From contig CAZFHZ010000070.1 of assembly GCA_964519015.1 (NCBI GenBank), positions 1 through 17,836 on the forward strand: a stretch of 17,836 bases of DNA, written 5' to 3'. The notes beneath the pieces are model-generated. The model had not been told where the DNA came from and did no database searches. It worked only from the letters and a program-made list of their open reading frames with translations. Made by a program: the position numbers and the translations under genes. Numbering within the stretch: the stretch's first letter is position 1; every line of letters starts with the position of its first letter. Of this stretch, positions 5,835 to 13,916 are shown in pieces. The stretch is from CAZFHZ01 sp964519015. Lineage in GTDB: Bacteria; Blakebacterota; Blakebacteria; Blakebacterales; CAYUVJ01.

Positions 5835-8458
5835 CGGATCAGCACCAGCCGCTTGGTCTGGACGGTGTTGCCCGCCACCAGCCGGTAGAAGTAGATCCCC
5901 GAGGCCAGGCCGCTGTCCTGCAGGGTCACGGTGAACCAGCCGGGGCCCTGGACGGTGTCGACCAGCAGGCGGACGAGCTGGCCGCGCACGTTATAGAGTT
6001 CCAGGCGGACCGGCAGCGATTCGGGCAGCTCGTAGGTGATGCGGGTCGAGCCGTTGAAGGGATTGGGGCGGTTCTGGAGCAGGTTGACCGAATCGAAGGC
6101 CGGCGCGGTCCCGATGTAGTCACTGGCCAGCGGGCGCTCCCAGACCCCCAGCCCGTGCGTGACCGCCCGCAGGCGGTGGTCGCTTGCCGAGATGCTCAGG
6201 TCCATGACCAGGGCGGCGGTGGGCATCCCTTCCGAGTAAGCCGCCCAGGTCATCCCGGCGTCGGCCGAGAACCACACCCCGTAGTCGTTGCCGACATAGA
6301 GGTGGTCGGGCTGGAGGGGGTCGATGGCCAGGGCCGAGGTCGGCACGTCGGGCAGCCCTTCCCCGATCGACTGCCAGGCGGGACTTCCCCCACTCCACCG
6401 CCAGACGTGGTCGGCCAGGAAGCCGGAGAGTACGGCGAAGATCTCGGAAGGGTCGCGCAGCGAGGGGACCAGGTCCACGATGTAGCGGTTGGGGAGGGAA
6501 CCGGTGGTGTTCTGCCAGTTCCGCCCCTGGTCGGTGGAGAGGAAGACACCGGCGCGTTGGGCCGACGGGGCGGTGGCCGCCCAGATCACGTTCGCGTCGA
6601 GCGGGGAGACCCCGAGCGCGAGCACCGGGTTGCCGTCGAGCGGCGGAGCGTTTTCGGGTACGTACCAGGTGTTGCCCCAGTTGGCGCTTCGCCAGACCCG
6701 GGTGCGACCGGCCCAGAGGTGGTCGGGACGCCCCGGCACCTGCAGCAGGGGGGCCACAAAGCAGACGTCGTCCCCCTCTTCCATCTCCCCGTTGGCCCGT
6801 GACCAGTTCTGTCCGCTGTTGGGAGTCATGTAGACCCGACCGTACTGGGTGGAGGCGAAGAACCGCTGGAGGTTGCCCGGATCGAGCCCCGTCATGCCGC
6901 CGTCCCCCCCCAGCGTGCGCTGCCAGGCGGGACTACCGCGGTAAACCACGGTGGAGTTGTCCTGCAGGCCCCCCAGGGCGAAGGTGGGATCCCCCGGAGC
7001 CGAGGAGAAGCCGGCGTAGAACTGGGTGGTCTGGTAACCGCCGTTGCGACCGGAGAAAGTCAGGCCGAAGTCGGAGGTGGCGAAGACCCCGCCGTCGGTG
7101 CCCAGGTAGACCACCTCGTCCAGGGCGGGGTGGCGGGCAAAGGCGTGGTGGTCGGCATGGGAGTAGTCCTCGGGGCCCTCCGGGCCGCCCACCGGGACCA
7201 TGCCGTAGTACCACTTGGCCCAGTGGGACTGGATGGTGAAGGTGCGCCCGCCGTCGGTCGAGCGCCAGACGTCCACCCCGGCGACCAGCACCTGGGAGGA
7301 GTCGGCCGGATTCACCACCACGAAGTGGGAGAACCAACCCTGGTAGGTGGCGATCTGGTAGTAGGTCGGGAAACCGGCGGTCAACCGCTCCCAGTGTTCG
7401 CCGTGGTCGACGCTGCGGTAGAGCCCCACCCCACTGGCGTCGACCGAGTTGTCCCAGTTGGCCACGTCGGCGTAGATCACGTTGGGGGCCGCCGCATAGA
7501 GGTCGAGCAGCGTCTTGCCGGTCCAGGTGGCCGGCAGGCCTCCGCCCAACTGGGTCCAGGTATCGCCGCCGTCGAAGGAGCGCCAGATGCCCGCGTCGGC
7601 CGGCACACCCAGGTTGCCGCAGGAGACATAGAGGGTGTCGCTGTCGGTGGGGTGGATGACCAGGTCCACCGCCATGGACTGGGTCAGGACCTGGGTCCAG
7701 CTCCCCCCCCCGTCCGTGCTGCGCCAGACCCCGTGCGAGGTGCCCGCGAAGACCCGGTCGGGGTCGTTCGGGTCGATCCGGATGACCTGCACCCCCCGGC
7801 GCTGGGCATACGACCAGTCGAGGCTGTGGCTCCAGGTCTGGCCGCCGTCGGTGCTCTTGAGGATGCCGATGCCGTAGCTGCCGCGGGTGGTCCGGATGTA
7901 AAGACCGCCGATCGAGGAATCTAATCCGTAGACCTCACCGGTACCGATGTAGACCGTGCCGGTGTCGGCCGCGCTGATGGCGATCGCCCCCACCCCCAGC
8001 ACCGGGAAGCCGGTGTCTATGTAATGCCAGGCGGAAACCCCCATCCCGGCGGTATCGCTGCGCCAGAGCCCACCGCTGGCCGAACCGGCCAGGAGGATGT
8101 TGGCGTTGAGCGGGTTGATCGCCAAGGCGGTGGTACGCCCTCCCACATTCTTCGGTCCAAGCGGCTGCCAGGCGGGGATGGTCTGGGCCCGACCCGCCCC
8201 GGCCGGCCGGCGGAGGGCGCGCCGGGCCTGTTCGAGCCGCCAGGCCCGCTCGTAACGGTCCTCGGGGATGTCCCGGTCGGGATAGGCGCGCTGCTGATGG
8301 AGGAACTGGAGGGAGGCCATGGCGTCGCTGGGAGGCCGGGAGAGCGGCGCCGGCCGGCTCCGCGCCGAAAGCGCCAGCGCCACCCCCCCGGCCAGGACGA
8401 CGAGGAGGGGGAGGAAGAGCCGGTGCCCGCGGATGGAACGAAGGCTGAAGGATCGCAT
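5831..8458 (-). CDS. Exported Asp-box (BNR/sortilin-like) propeller protein with T9SS type A sorting domain
   Basis: An 875-residue protein with an N-terminal hydrophobic segment at about 13-31 (LFLPLLVVLAGGVALAL), consistent with export. From about residue 129 to 770 there are around eleven Asp-box repeats of the S-x-D-x-G-x-T-W type (KSTDGGQTW, RSTDGGGSW, RSFDGGDTW, LSTDQGRNW and similar). These are typical of sortilin/VPS10-like and photosystem-assembly-like propellers. Residues 789-875 match the type IX secretion sorting domain: LLQNRPNPFN, a central LELYNVRGQLV, GIYFYRL and a final KRLVLIR. The inferred fate is export, T9SS passage and surface attachment or release. The ATG at 8458 was chosen for GGGAGG 4-5 nt upstream; in-frame ATGs further up lack one and precede the hydrophobic segment. 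The enzymatic role, if any, is unknown. Confidence 0.85.
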   Translation of the reverse strand: MRSFSLRSIRGHRLFLPLLVVLAGGVALALSARSRPAPLSRPPSDAMASLQFLHQQRAYPDRDIPEDRYERAWRLEQARRALRRPAGAGRAQTIPAWQPLGPKNVGGRTTALAINPLNANILLAGSASGGLWRSDTAGMGVSAWHYIDTGFPVLGVGAIAISAADTGTVYIGTGEVYGLDSSIGGLYIRTTRGSYGIGILKSTDGGQTWSHSLDWSYAQRRGVQVIRIDPNDPDRVFAGTSHGVWRSTDGGGSWTQVLTQSMAVDLVIHPTDSDTLYVSCGNLGVPADAGIWRSFDGGDTWTQLGGGLPATWTGKTLLDLYAAAPNVIYADVANWDNSVDASGVGLYRSVDHGEHWERLTAGFPTYYQIATYQGWFSHFVVVNPADSSQVLVAGVDVWRSTDGGRTFTIQSHWAKWYYGMVPVGGPEGPEDYSHADHHAFARHPALDEVVYLGTDGGVFATSDFGLTFSGRNGGYQTTQFYAGFSSAPGDPTFALGGLQDNSTVVYRGSPAWQRTLGGDGGMTGLDPGNLQRFFASTQYGRVYMTPNSGQNWSRANGEMEEGDDVCFVAPLLQVPGRPDHLWAGRTRVWRSANWGNTWYVPENAPPLDGNPVLALGVSPLDANVIWAATAPSAQRAGVFLSTDQGRNWQNTTGSLPNRYIVDLVPSLRDPSEIFAVLSGFLADHVWRWSGGSPAWQSIGEGLPDVPTSALAIDPLQPDHLYVGNDYGVWFSADAGMTWAAYSEGMPTAALVMDLSISASDHRLRAVTHGLGVWERPLASDYIGTAPAFDSVNLLQNRPNPFNGSTRITYELPESLPVRLELYNVRGQLVRLLVDTVQGPGWFTVTLQDSGLASGIYFYRLVAGNTVQTKRLVLIR

Positions 8459-8544
8459 GCCGCCTCCCGAGGCCAGGCGGTGGATGGGCCGGGACAGGTC
8501 CTCCATACGTAAGGAGGGACGCGAGGGCGCGGCCGGCTGTTTAG

Positions 8545-9990
8545 TTACTTCGGAGGCGGGGCGAAGCGGCGGAACGCCTCGACCAGCCCGCGGTCGCGCG
8601 AAGTGGTGGTGAAGCTGGGCTGAGCCATCATCGCTTCCAGCTCGGCCACCGTCCGGGGAGCCCCTTCGCTCAGGCAGACCAGGCCCTCGGCGGTCACCAC
8701 GTAGCAGTCCTCGATCCGTATCCCGATATCGGCGTAGCGGGCCACCACCGGTCCCAGCTTCGCCCGCAGCCGGTCGGCCTCGGGCCCCTCCCCGATCCGC
8801 TCCAGCGCGTCGGGGCGGACGTAGAGCCCGGGCTCGATGGTGAAGCAGGTCCCCACCTCCAGCGTCGGGGGCATGGAATCGTGGACCACCAGCCCGATGC
8901 CGTGTCCCAGTCCGTGCATATAGAAGAGACCCAGCTGGGTCCGCCGACTCCCCGGGAGCACTGCGTCGGGGCTCTCGATCAGACCGAGGCGGGCACACCC
9001 TTCGGCCAGCACCCGGGAGGCGGCCGCAGAGACCTCCCGGAAGGAGACTCCCGGGGTGCGGGCGACCGTCTCGGCGGCGTCATGGGCGGCCAGCACGATT
9101 TCGTAGAGGGCCCGCTGCTCGGGGGTGAAAATCCCGCTCACGGGAACGGTGCGGGTCACATCGGCCGTGTAGTGCTCGTAGGAGGCGCCGATGTCCATCA
9201 CCACGACCTCGCCGGGGCGCATGAAGCGGTCGTTCTGCTGATAGTGGAGGATGGTGCTGTTGGGCCCCGACCCCACGATCGAGGCGAATCCGGGGCGGAG
9301 GGCGCCGTTGCGCCGGAAGGTGTACTCGATCACCGCCTGGATCTCGAACTCGTTCAGGCCCGGTTCGGTCGCCCGGAAGGCCTCCCGCTGGGCGGCCGCG
9401 GTGATCCGGCCGGCCATCACGAGCAGTTCGATCTCGGCCGGTGACTTGAGCGCCCGCAGCCCGGTGAGGGCCTGGCGCGGGGTGACCACTTCGACCGTCC
9501 CGATACCTCCCAGCTGCTCCAGGAGCCGACCGGCCCCTCCGCCCTGGGCCGGGTTGTGTGGTGTGACCAGGCGTTTCGGTGTGTCGGCGGCCAGCTCCTT
9601 CACGAAGGCCTCGAACTCCCCGGTCGGGCGCAGTTCGAGCGCATCCCCGACCGGCCCCGGCCGGTCCTCCCCCTCCCAGACCGACGTGGTGGCCGAGCCG
9701 CCGCGCATGAAGACCAGTTGGCGCGACCCGGTCCCGGCGCGGACCATCACCAGGCGCGCCGAGGGACTCAGGTGACCGGTCAGGTAGAGGAAGTCGGGGT
9801 CCTGCTCCCAGGGGAGGTAGTCGGCCGCGGCCGGGGGCGCCGCTTCGAAGTAGTAGACCCCGGGGCCGAGCCGCTCCAGCAGGGCGGCGCGCCGGGCGGC
9901 GTACTCCCGGGCCGGGATCTGAGCCCGGACCGAGACGCTGATGCCCAGCAGCAGGGCAAGGAGGGCGGGGATCACGCGGCGGGTTCGCAT
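8545..9990 (-). CDS. Exported Xaa-Pro aminopeptidase (M24B)
   Basis: A 481-residue metallopeptidase that removes N-terminal residues preceding proline. The pita-bread fold ligands are all present: Asp266 (VMDIGA), Asp277 (YTADVTRT), His363 (HGLGHGIG), Glu386 (FTIEPGLY) and Glu427 (RIEDCYV). His249 (TILHY) supports catalysis. The N-terminal aminopeptidase-P domain occupies about 25-175. Unlike E. coli PepP it has a signal peptide (MRTRR, hydrophobic stretch, likely cut after VRA at 23), so it should work outside the cytoplasm, probably on peptides in the periplasm. The ATG at 9990 follows GGGAGG by 8 nt. It lies 25 nt downstream of the small lipoprotein gene and is probably co-transcribed with fadD. 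The final codon is followed by TAA. Confidence 0.93.
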   Translation of the reverse strand: MRTRRVIPALLALLLGISVSVRAQIPAREYAARRAALLERLGPGVYYFEAAPPAAADYLPWEQDPDFLYLTGHLSPSARLVMVRAGTGSRQLVFMRGGSATTSVWEGEDRPGPVGDALELRPTGEFEAFVKELAADTPKRLVTPHNPAQGGGAGRLLEQLGGIGTVEVVTPRQALTGLRALKSPAEIELLVMAGRITAAAQREAFRATEPGLNEFEIQAVIEYTFRRNGALRPGFASIVGSGPNSTILHYQQNDRFMRPGEVVVMDIGASYEHYTADVTRTVPVSGIFTPEQRALYEIVLAAHDAAETVARTPGVSFREVSAAASRVLAEGCARLGLIESPDAVLPGSRRTQLGLFYMHGLGHGIGLVVHDSMPPTLEVGTCFTIEPGLYVRPDALERIGEGPEADRLRAKLGPVVARYADIGIRIEDCYVVTAEGLVCLSEGAPRTVAELEAMMAQPSFTTTSRDRGLVEAFRRFAPPPK

Positions 9991-10015
9991 TGTCACAGCC
10001 TCCCGGTTCGATCCC

Positions 10016-10168
10016 TCAGCGGCCGCAGACACGGGCGAAGACCCGCCGGAAGTTGCCGCCGAGCATCTTCTTGATCTCGTCACCGCGGGCACAACCGGAA
10101 ACGGCGAGGGCGGCCGCCAGAACGGCCGCCCCCGAATGCAGGCTGCTCCTGCCGGAAGCGCTCCTCAT
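10016..10168 (-). CDS. 50-residue lipoprotein, translationally coupled to fadD
   Basis: Its ATG (10168) shares the ATGA with the fadD stop, a classic coupling overlap. It encodes a basic start (MRSASGRSS), an alanine-rich hydrophobic core and the lipobox VSGC with Cys26. The mature part would be only 25 residues, basic (KK, RR, R, R) and probably helical, with a second cysteine near the end (VCGR). It ends at 10016, 25 nt before the aminopeptidase start. The overlap, the lipoprotein signal and the fit between two genes support a real gene. I recognise no family. Small basic lipoproteins such as entericidins look superficially similar, but no relationship is claimed. Confidence 0.6.
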   Translation of the reverse strand: MRSASGRSSLHSGAAVLAAALAVSGCARGDEIKKMLGGNFRRVFARVCGR

Positions 10169-11853
10169 CCCTTGGCCACCGGCCGGGTCGCCCTCTCCTC
10201 TTCCATGGACCGGATCTCCTTGCGCAGGATCTTGCCGATCAGGCTCTTGGGGAGTTCCTGGGCGAAGGCGATCGCGGACGGCACCTTGTAGTGGGCAAGC
10301 CCCTTCTTGCAGTGTTCGATCAGTTCCTCCTCGGTCGCCTGCGCCCCCTCCTTGAGGACCACGTACGCCTTGACCTTCTCCCCCTTGTAGGCGTCGGGGA
10401 CGGCGATCGCACCGCACTCCTGGACGGCCGGGTGCTCGTAGAGTACCTCCTCGACCTCCCGGGGATAGATGTTGTAGCCCCCCGAGATGATCATGTCCTT
10501 CTTCCGGTCGACGATGGCGAAGAAGCCATCCTCGTCCATGCGGGCCATGTCGCCGGTGAAGAGCCACCCCGAATCGAGTTGACCCTTCGTCTCCTCCGGC
10601 ATGTTCCAGTACCCCTGCATCACCTGGGGACCCTGGATGGCCATCTCGCCGACTTCTCCCACCCCCAGGGGCTTCTTGTCCTCGGGGTCGACCACCTGGG
10701 CCACGGTGCCGGGGACCGGGATCCCGATGAAGCCGATCTTCCGCTTGCCGTAGACCGGGGTGGCCAGACAGACCGGGCTCGCCTCGCTCAGCCCGTACCC
10801 TTCGACCAGTCGTCCGCCGGTCAGTTGTTCGAAGGTCTTCTGAACCTCGAGGGGGAGTGGAGCGGCCCCGCTGATACAGGCGCGCACGCTGGAGAGGTTG
10901 AAGCGTTCCACCTTGGGGAAGGTGTTGATGGCCACGTACATGGTGGGCACACCGGGGAAGATGCTGACCTTGTACTCCTGGATCGATTTGAGCACCTGCT
11001 TGACGTCGAACTTTGGGACGAGCACGGTCGGGCTGGCGCAGTAGGCCGAGAGGTGGAGACAGGTGGTCAGGCCGTAGGAGTGGAAGAACGGCAGGGCGGC
11101 CATGATGACCTCACCGCCATGCTTGAGGTCGGTCAACCAGCGCGCCACCTGGACCACGTTGACGTACAGGTTGCGATGGGTGAGCATCGCCCCCTTGCTC
11201 CGTCCGGTGGTCCCCCCGGTGTAGAGCAACATGGCCAGGTCCTCGTCATGCACGGTCACCTCGGGGACGGTGGCTCCCTCGGCCGCCGCCATCCGGTCGG
11301 TGAACATCGAATAATGGCCGTTGTCGGGCACGCGGGCCTTGTGCCCCTGCAGACGGGCCTTGACCGGGTAGAGCAGCTTGAGGACGCCCGGCAGGTAGTC
11401 GTTCACCTTGCAGACGATGCCGTGTTCCAGGTCGGTCTGGTCCCAGATCCGTTCCAGGCGGGGCACCAGCAGGTTGAGTGCGATGGCCACCCGCGCCCCG
11501 GAGTCCTTGAGCTGGAAGGCGAGCTCCTTGTCGGTGTAGAGCGGGTTGTTCGGCACCACGATCGCACCTAGTTTCAGAATGGCGAAATGCGCCGCCAGGT
11601 ACTGGGGGAGGTTGGGCAGGATGATGGCCACCCGGTCCCCCTTCCCGATCCCCAGCCCGTGCAGGGTGGCCGCCAACCGGGTGGTCAGGTCACTGATCTC
11701 GCCGAAGGTGAAGCGCCGCCCGAAGAAGATGGTCACGGGGAGGTCGGGGTGGTCGGCCACGGTCTTCTCGAACATCCCGTTCAGGGTGCCCGCTACTCCT
11801 TCTAGATCGCGGGGCACGCCCGGTTCGTAGTGTTCCAGCCAGCGGTGTTCCAT
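10165..11853 (-). CDS. fadD: Long-chain fatty acid-CoA ligase
   Basis: A 562-residue cytoplasmic or membrane-associated enzyme that activates fatty acids to acyl-CoA via an acyl-adenylate. It is of normal length for the family. ANL superfamily motifs are in order: the P-loop YTGGTTGRSKG (211-221), PFFHSYGL (255-261), EGYGLSEASP (351-360), the TGD loop (433-435), the hinge region DRKKDMIISGGYNIYP (449-464), and the catalytic lysine Lys541 in LPKSLIGK. The ATG at 11853 follows GGAGG by about 5-6 nt; upstream in-frame codons lack protein character. A promoter-like sequence lies at 11918-11946. A small lipoprotein gene is coupled to its stop. Exact chain-length preference cannot be read from sequence, so fadD is a family-level name. 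Confidence 0.92.
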   Translation of the reverse strand: MEHRWLEHYEPGVPRDLEGVAGTLNGMFEKTVADHPDLPVTIFFGRRFTFGEISDLTTRLAATLHGLGIGKGDRVAIILPNLPQYLAAHFAILKLGAIVVPNNPLYTDKELAFQLKDSGARVAIALNLLVPRLERIWDQTDLEHGIVCKVNDYLPGVLKLLYPVKARLQGHKARVPDNGHYSMFTDRMAAAEGATVPEVTVHDEDLAMLLYTGGTTGRSKGAMLTHRNLYVNVVQVARWLTDLKHGGEVIMAALPFFHSYGLTTCLHLSAYCASPTVLVPKFDVKQVLKSIQEYKVSIFPGVPTMYVAINTFPKVERFNLSSVRACISGAAPLPLEVQKTFEQLTGGRLVEGYGLSEASPVCLATPVYGKRKIGFIGIPVPGTVAQVVDPEDKKPLGVGEVGEMAIQGPQVMQGYWNMPEETKGQLDSGWLFTGDMARMDEDGFFAIVDRKKDMIISGGYNIYPREVEEVLYEHPAVQECGAIAVPDAYKGEKVKAYVVLKEGAQATEEELIEHCKKGLAHYKVPSAIAFAQELPKSLIGKILRKEIRSMEEERATRPVAKG

Positions 11854-11917
11854 CTCATCCTCCGCTCTGGGACGGCAGGGTCGGGTATGGCCCCCGCATC
11901 CGGGGACCAAGGTGTAT

Positions 11918-11946
11918 CGTCTAGCATAGGTGGGGTGCCGCGTCAA
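11918..11946 (-). promoter_or_regulatory. Sigma-70-like promoter for fadD
   Basis: On the minus strand TTGACG (11941-11946; five of six consensus bases) is followed after exactly 17 nt by TAGACG (11918-11923), a weak -10. It lies in the 115-bp gap between the small membrane protein gene and fadD and would give a leader of about 58 nt. The -10 is poor, so this is a candidate only. Confidence 0.4.
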
Positions 11947-11959
11947 CCGCCCCGGCGGT
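11946..11959. other. Small inverted repeat beside the fadD promoter
   Basis: ACCGCC (11946-11951) and GGCGGT (11954-11959) are perfect inverted repeats separated by two bases. They lie just after the stop of the small membrane protein gene and touch the -35 of the fadD promoter candidate. It could be a weak, U-less terminator of the upstream operon or an operator. The sequence alone does not decide. Confidence 0.25.
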
Positions 11960-11968
11960 CCAGTCGGA

Positions 11969-12184
11969 TCAGGTGGCGGAGTCGGGATCCTCCGGATCCC
12001 CGGGGGGCAGGATCTCGTATTCGGCGTCGGATATGTCGCGACGCCGGGCCGTTCCATTCGACCGGGGGGTGCCGGGGCCGGGACGCACCATCCCGGCGGC
12101 CCGCCCCAGTTCCGCTATCAGCCGGCGGATGAAATCCCAGACTACGGCCAGTAGCACGAAGAAAAGGAGGTAGCGCAGGAGCAT
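11969..12184 (-). CDS. Small single-helix membrane protein, DUF4834-like
   Basis: A 71-residue protein. One hydrophobic helix (about 2-20, LLRYLLFFVLLAVVW) is followed by a basic juxtamembrane stretch, then a proline-rich hydrophilic tail ending acidic. The RRRDISDAEYEIL segment (about 48-60) resembles the short tyrosine/acidic motif of DUF4834-type small membrane proteins, which have no known function. Its ATG lies one base after the TGA of the TPR gene (TGAGATG), so it is almost surely translated with it as the last gene of the operon. The hydrophilic tail is predicted cytoplasmic from the adjacent positive charges. Confidence 0.7.
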   Translation of the reverse strand: MLLRYLLFFVLLAVVWDFIRRLIAELGRAAGMVRPGPGTPRSNGTARRRDISDAEYEILPPGDPEDPDSAT

Positions 12185-12185
12185 C

Positions 12186-13016
12186 TCAGTCCGTCGGACC
12201 CTGCTGGCGCAACCGGTAGGCTGCCTGGTAGTAGCGGCGCGCGGTCTCGTGGTCCTTCCGCCGGTCGTGCAGCATGCCCAGGTACCAGTGGGCCCGGTGG
12301 TTCTCGGGATCGAGCTCGATGAGCCGTTCGAAGACCGTGATGGCCTTCTCGTAAGCGGCCGTGAGGTTGTAGCTCTGCGCCAGGTAGTAGGTGGCTTCGC
12401 GGTGGTCGTTGCGCAGGCTCACCGCCCGTTCGAACTCGGGGATCGCCCGGGTGTAGAGACCCTTGCGGAAGTGGACCAAGCCCAGGTTGAAGTGGATGCG
12501 CGGGTCTTCCGGGGCCACCTCAAGGGCCCGGCGGAATTCCCGCTCCGCCTCGTCGAAGCGGCCGTGTTCCCCCAACAGGGCCCCCAGGTTGGCCCGCACC
12601 TCCACGTTCCGGGGTTCCAGCTCGAGCGCCGTCCGCATCTCGGCGAGGGCCTGGTCGAGGAGCCCGAGCGCGTCGTAGACGAGCGCCAGGTTGTTGCGCG
12701 CCTTCACATGGAGGGGCTCACCGGCCAGCACCCGACGGTAGGACTCCACCGCCTCGTGGAGTCGACCGGCCGCGGTCATCCGTTTCCCCCGCTGGTAGAA
12801 CCACTCCCCGGGATCGTCCCCGGGGCCGGGTTCGTCCGGTTCCTCCGGCTCCTGGGGGGGGGCCGGTCCGGTCTCCTCTCCCCCCTCCCCGGCCGGAAGG
12901 GCGTCCTCCTCCCCCGGCTCTTCTTCAGAGGGGAGTTCACTTTCCTCGAGACGGAAGGCGAGGTTCAGCCGGTCCTCTCCCGACATCTCCGGCTCTTCCT
13001 TGAACTCCTCGGCCAT
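12186..13016 (-). CDS. TPR-repeat protein with acidic N-terminal region
   Basis: A 276-residue protein without a signal peptide. Residues 1-75 are strongly acidic and rich in Glu/Pro, probably disordered. From about 75 to 270 there are about six tetratricopeptide repeats with the usual spacing (ARNNLALVYDALGLLDQA, VRANLGALLGEHGRFDEA, IHFNLGLVHFRKG and further copies). TPR arrays bind other proteins; a specific partner cannot be inferred. The ATG at 13016 follows directly after the nadK TGA (TGAATG), so the two are coupled. The downstream neighbour is the small membrane protein, which could be its membrane partner (inference). Confidence 0.85.
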   Translation of the reverse strand: MAEEFKEEPEMSGEDRLNLAFRLEESELPSEEEPGEEDALPAGEGGEETGPAPPQEPEEPDEPGPGDDPGEWFYQRGKRMTAAGRLHEAVESYRRVLAGEPLHVKARNNLALVYDALGLLDQALAEMRTALELEPRNVEVRANLGALLGEHGRFDEAEREFRRALEVAPEDPRIHFNLGLVHFRKGLYTRAIPEFERAVSLRNDHREATYYLAQSYNLTAAYEKAITVFERLIELDPENHRAHWYLGMLHDRRKDHETARRYYQAAYRLRQQGPTD

Positions 13017-13916
13017 TCAGCTCCGCTCCATCGGTTCGCGGAAGCCCCACTTCAGTTTCTCACGCAGCACCTGGTAGAACGGGGGCCCGAGCCCGGTCTT
13101 CACCATCCGGTTACGGCGGTCGCTCCGCCGTACCTGGACCGTGTCCCCGCTGGCCACCACCAGGCGCTCCTGACCGTCCCAGGTCACGATGGCGGTGCCG
13201 TGCTTACTCTGAACGGTCAGGTGGATCTCGCTCTCGGGAGGAAGCACCAGGGGTCGGGCCGCGAGGGTGTGGGGGCAAATCGGGACGACCACCAGGGCGT
13301 CCATCCGGGGGTCCACGATCGGACCGCCGGCCGCCAGCGCGTAGGCGGTGGACCCGGTCGGGGTCGAGATGATGAGCCCGTCGGCGGTGTACCGCTTCAG
13401 GTCGCGGCCGTTCACTTCTGCGTCGATGTCGATGACCCGGGAGTACTCCCCCTTGTCGATGACCACCTCGTTGCTGGCGATCTTGATGACCCGCCCGTCC
13501 ATGCGGGCGACCTCGGCTTCCAGGGTCATCCGCTCTTCCACACGGTACTCTCCCGCCATCAGACGGTCGAGCGCCATCGGGAGCGCGTCGGGCTGAACGT
13601 CGGCCAGGAACCCGAGACTCCCCAGGTTCACCCCCAGCACCGGGAGTCCGCGCTCTCCGGCCCACCGCAGCGCGGCCAGGATCGTCCCGTCCCCCCCCAT
13701 GGCGACCAGCACGTCGCAGGCTCCGGCCACCTCCGCCTCCGAGCTCAGTTCGACCGCCGGCTCTTTCGCCAGTCCGGGGAACCGCTCCCGGGTCGACTCC
13801 GGCATCAGGAGCATCACCCCGTGCTCGTTCGCCCACCGCACCAGGAGGTCGATNNNNNNNNNNCGGGCTTCCTCCAGTTCGGGCTTGCGGAGGTTGGGGA
13901 TGACGCCGAGTCTCAT
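13017..13916 (-). CDS. nadK: NAD kinase (with a 10-N assembly gap)
   Basis: About 299 residues. It phosphorylates NAD to NADP using ATP (or polyphosphate in some members). Family signatures are clear: GGDGT at 74-78, GVNLGSLGFL at 95-104, NE at 149-150 followed by VVID, and TPTGSTAY at 185-192 with AGGPIVDP after it. Its ATG overlaps the dxs stop (ATGA). Bases 13854-13863 are N and fall in the N-terminal helix (residues 18-21). The frame is open on both sides, but a 10-N run may be a placeholder of unknown true length. Aligned by eye, this stretch is a few residues longer than typical NAD kinases. NADPH produced downstream is used by Dxr, the step after the adjacent dxs. Confidence 0.93.
   Translation of the reverse strand: MRLGVIPNLRKPELEEAXXXXIDLLVRWANEHGVMLLMPESTRERFPGLAKEPAVELSSEAEVAGACDVLVAMGGDGTILAALRWAGERGLPVLGVNLGSLGFLADVQPDALPMALDRLMAGEYRVEERMTLEAEVARMDGRVIKIASNEVVIDKGEYSRVIDIDAEVNGRDLKRYTADGLIISTPTGSTAYALAAGGPIVDPRMDALVVVPICPHTLAARPLVLPPESEIHLTVQSKHGTAIVTWDGQERLVVASGDTVQVRRSDRRNRMVKTGLGPPFYQVLREKLKWGFREPMERS
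13854..13863. other. Assembly gap (10 Ns) inside nadK
   Basis: Ten consecutive N bases. Runs of exactly 10 are commonly used as scaffold placeholders. The surrounding nadK reading frame continues on both sides, so any missing or extra sequence is likely small. Confidence 0.95.

Noticed and set aside
8459..8998. N-terminal extension of the BNR protein by up to 180 codons
   Set aside because: The extension overlaps the aminopeptidase gene in another frame and lacks protein character. The ATG at 8458 has a good ribosome-binding site and begins the export segment.
10291..11571. 426-codon plus-strand open frame within fadD
   Set aside because: It is antisense to a clear acyl-CoA ligase, and its composition is typical of a shadow frame.
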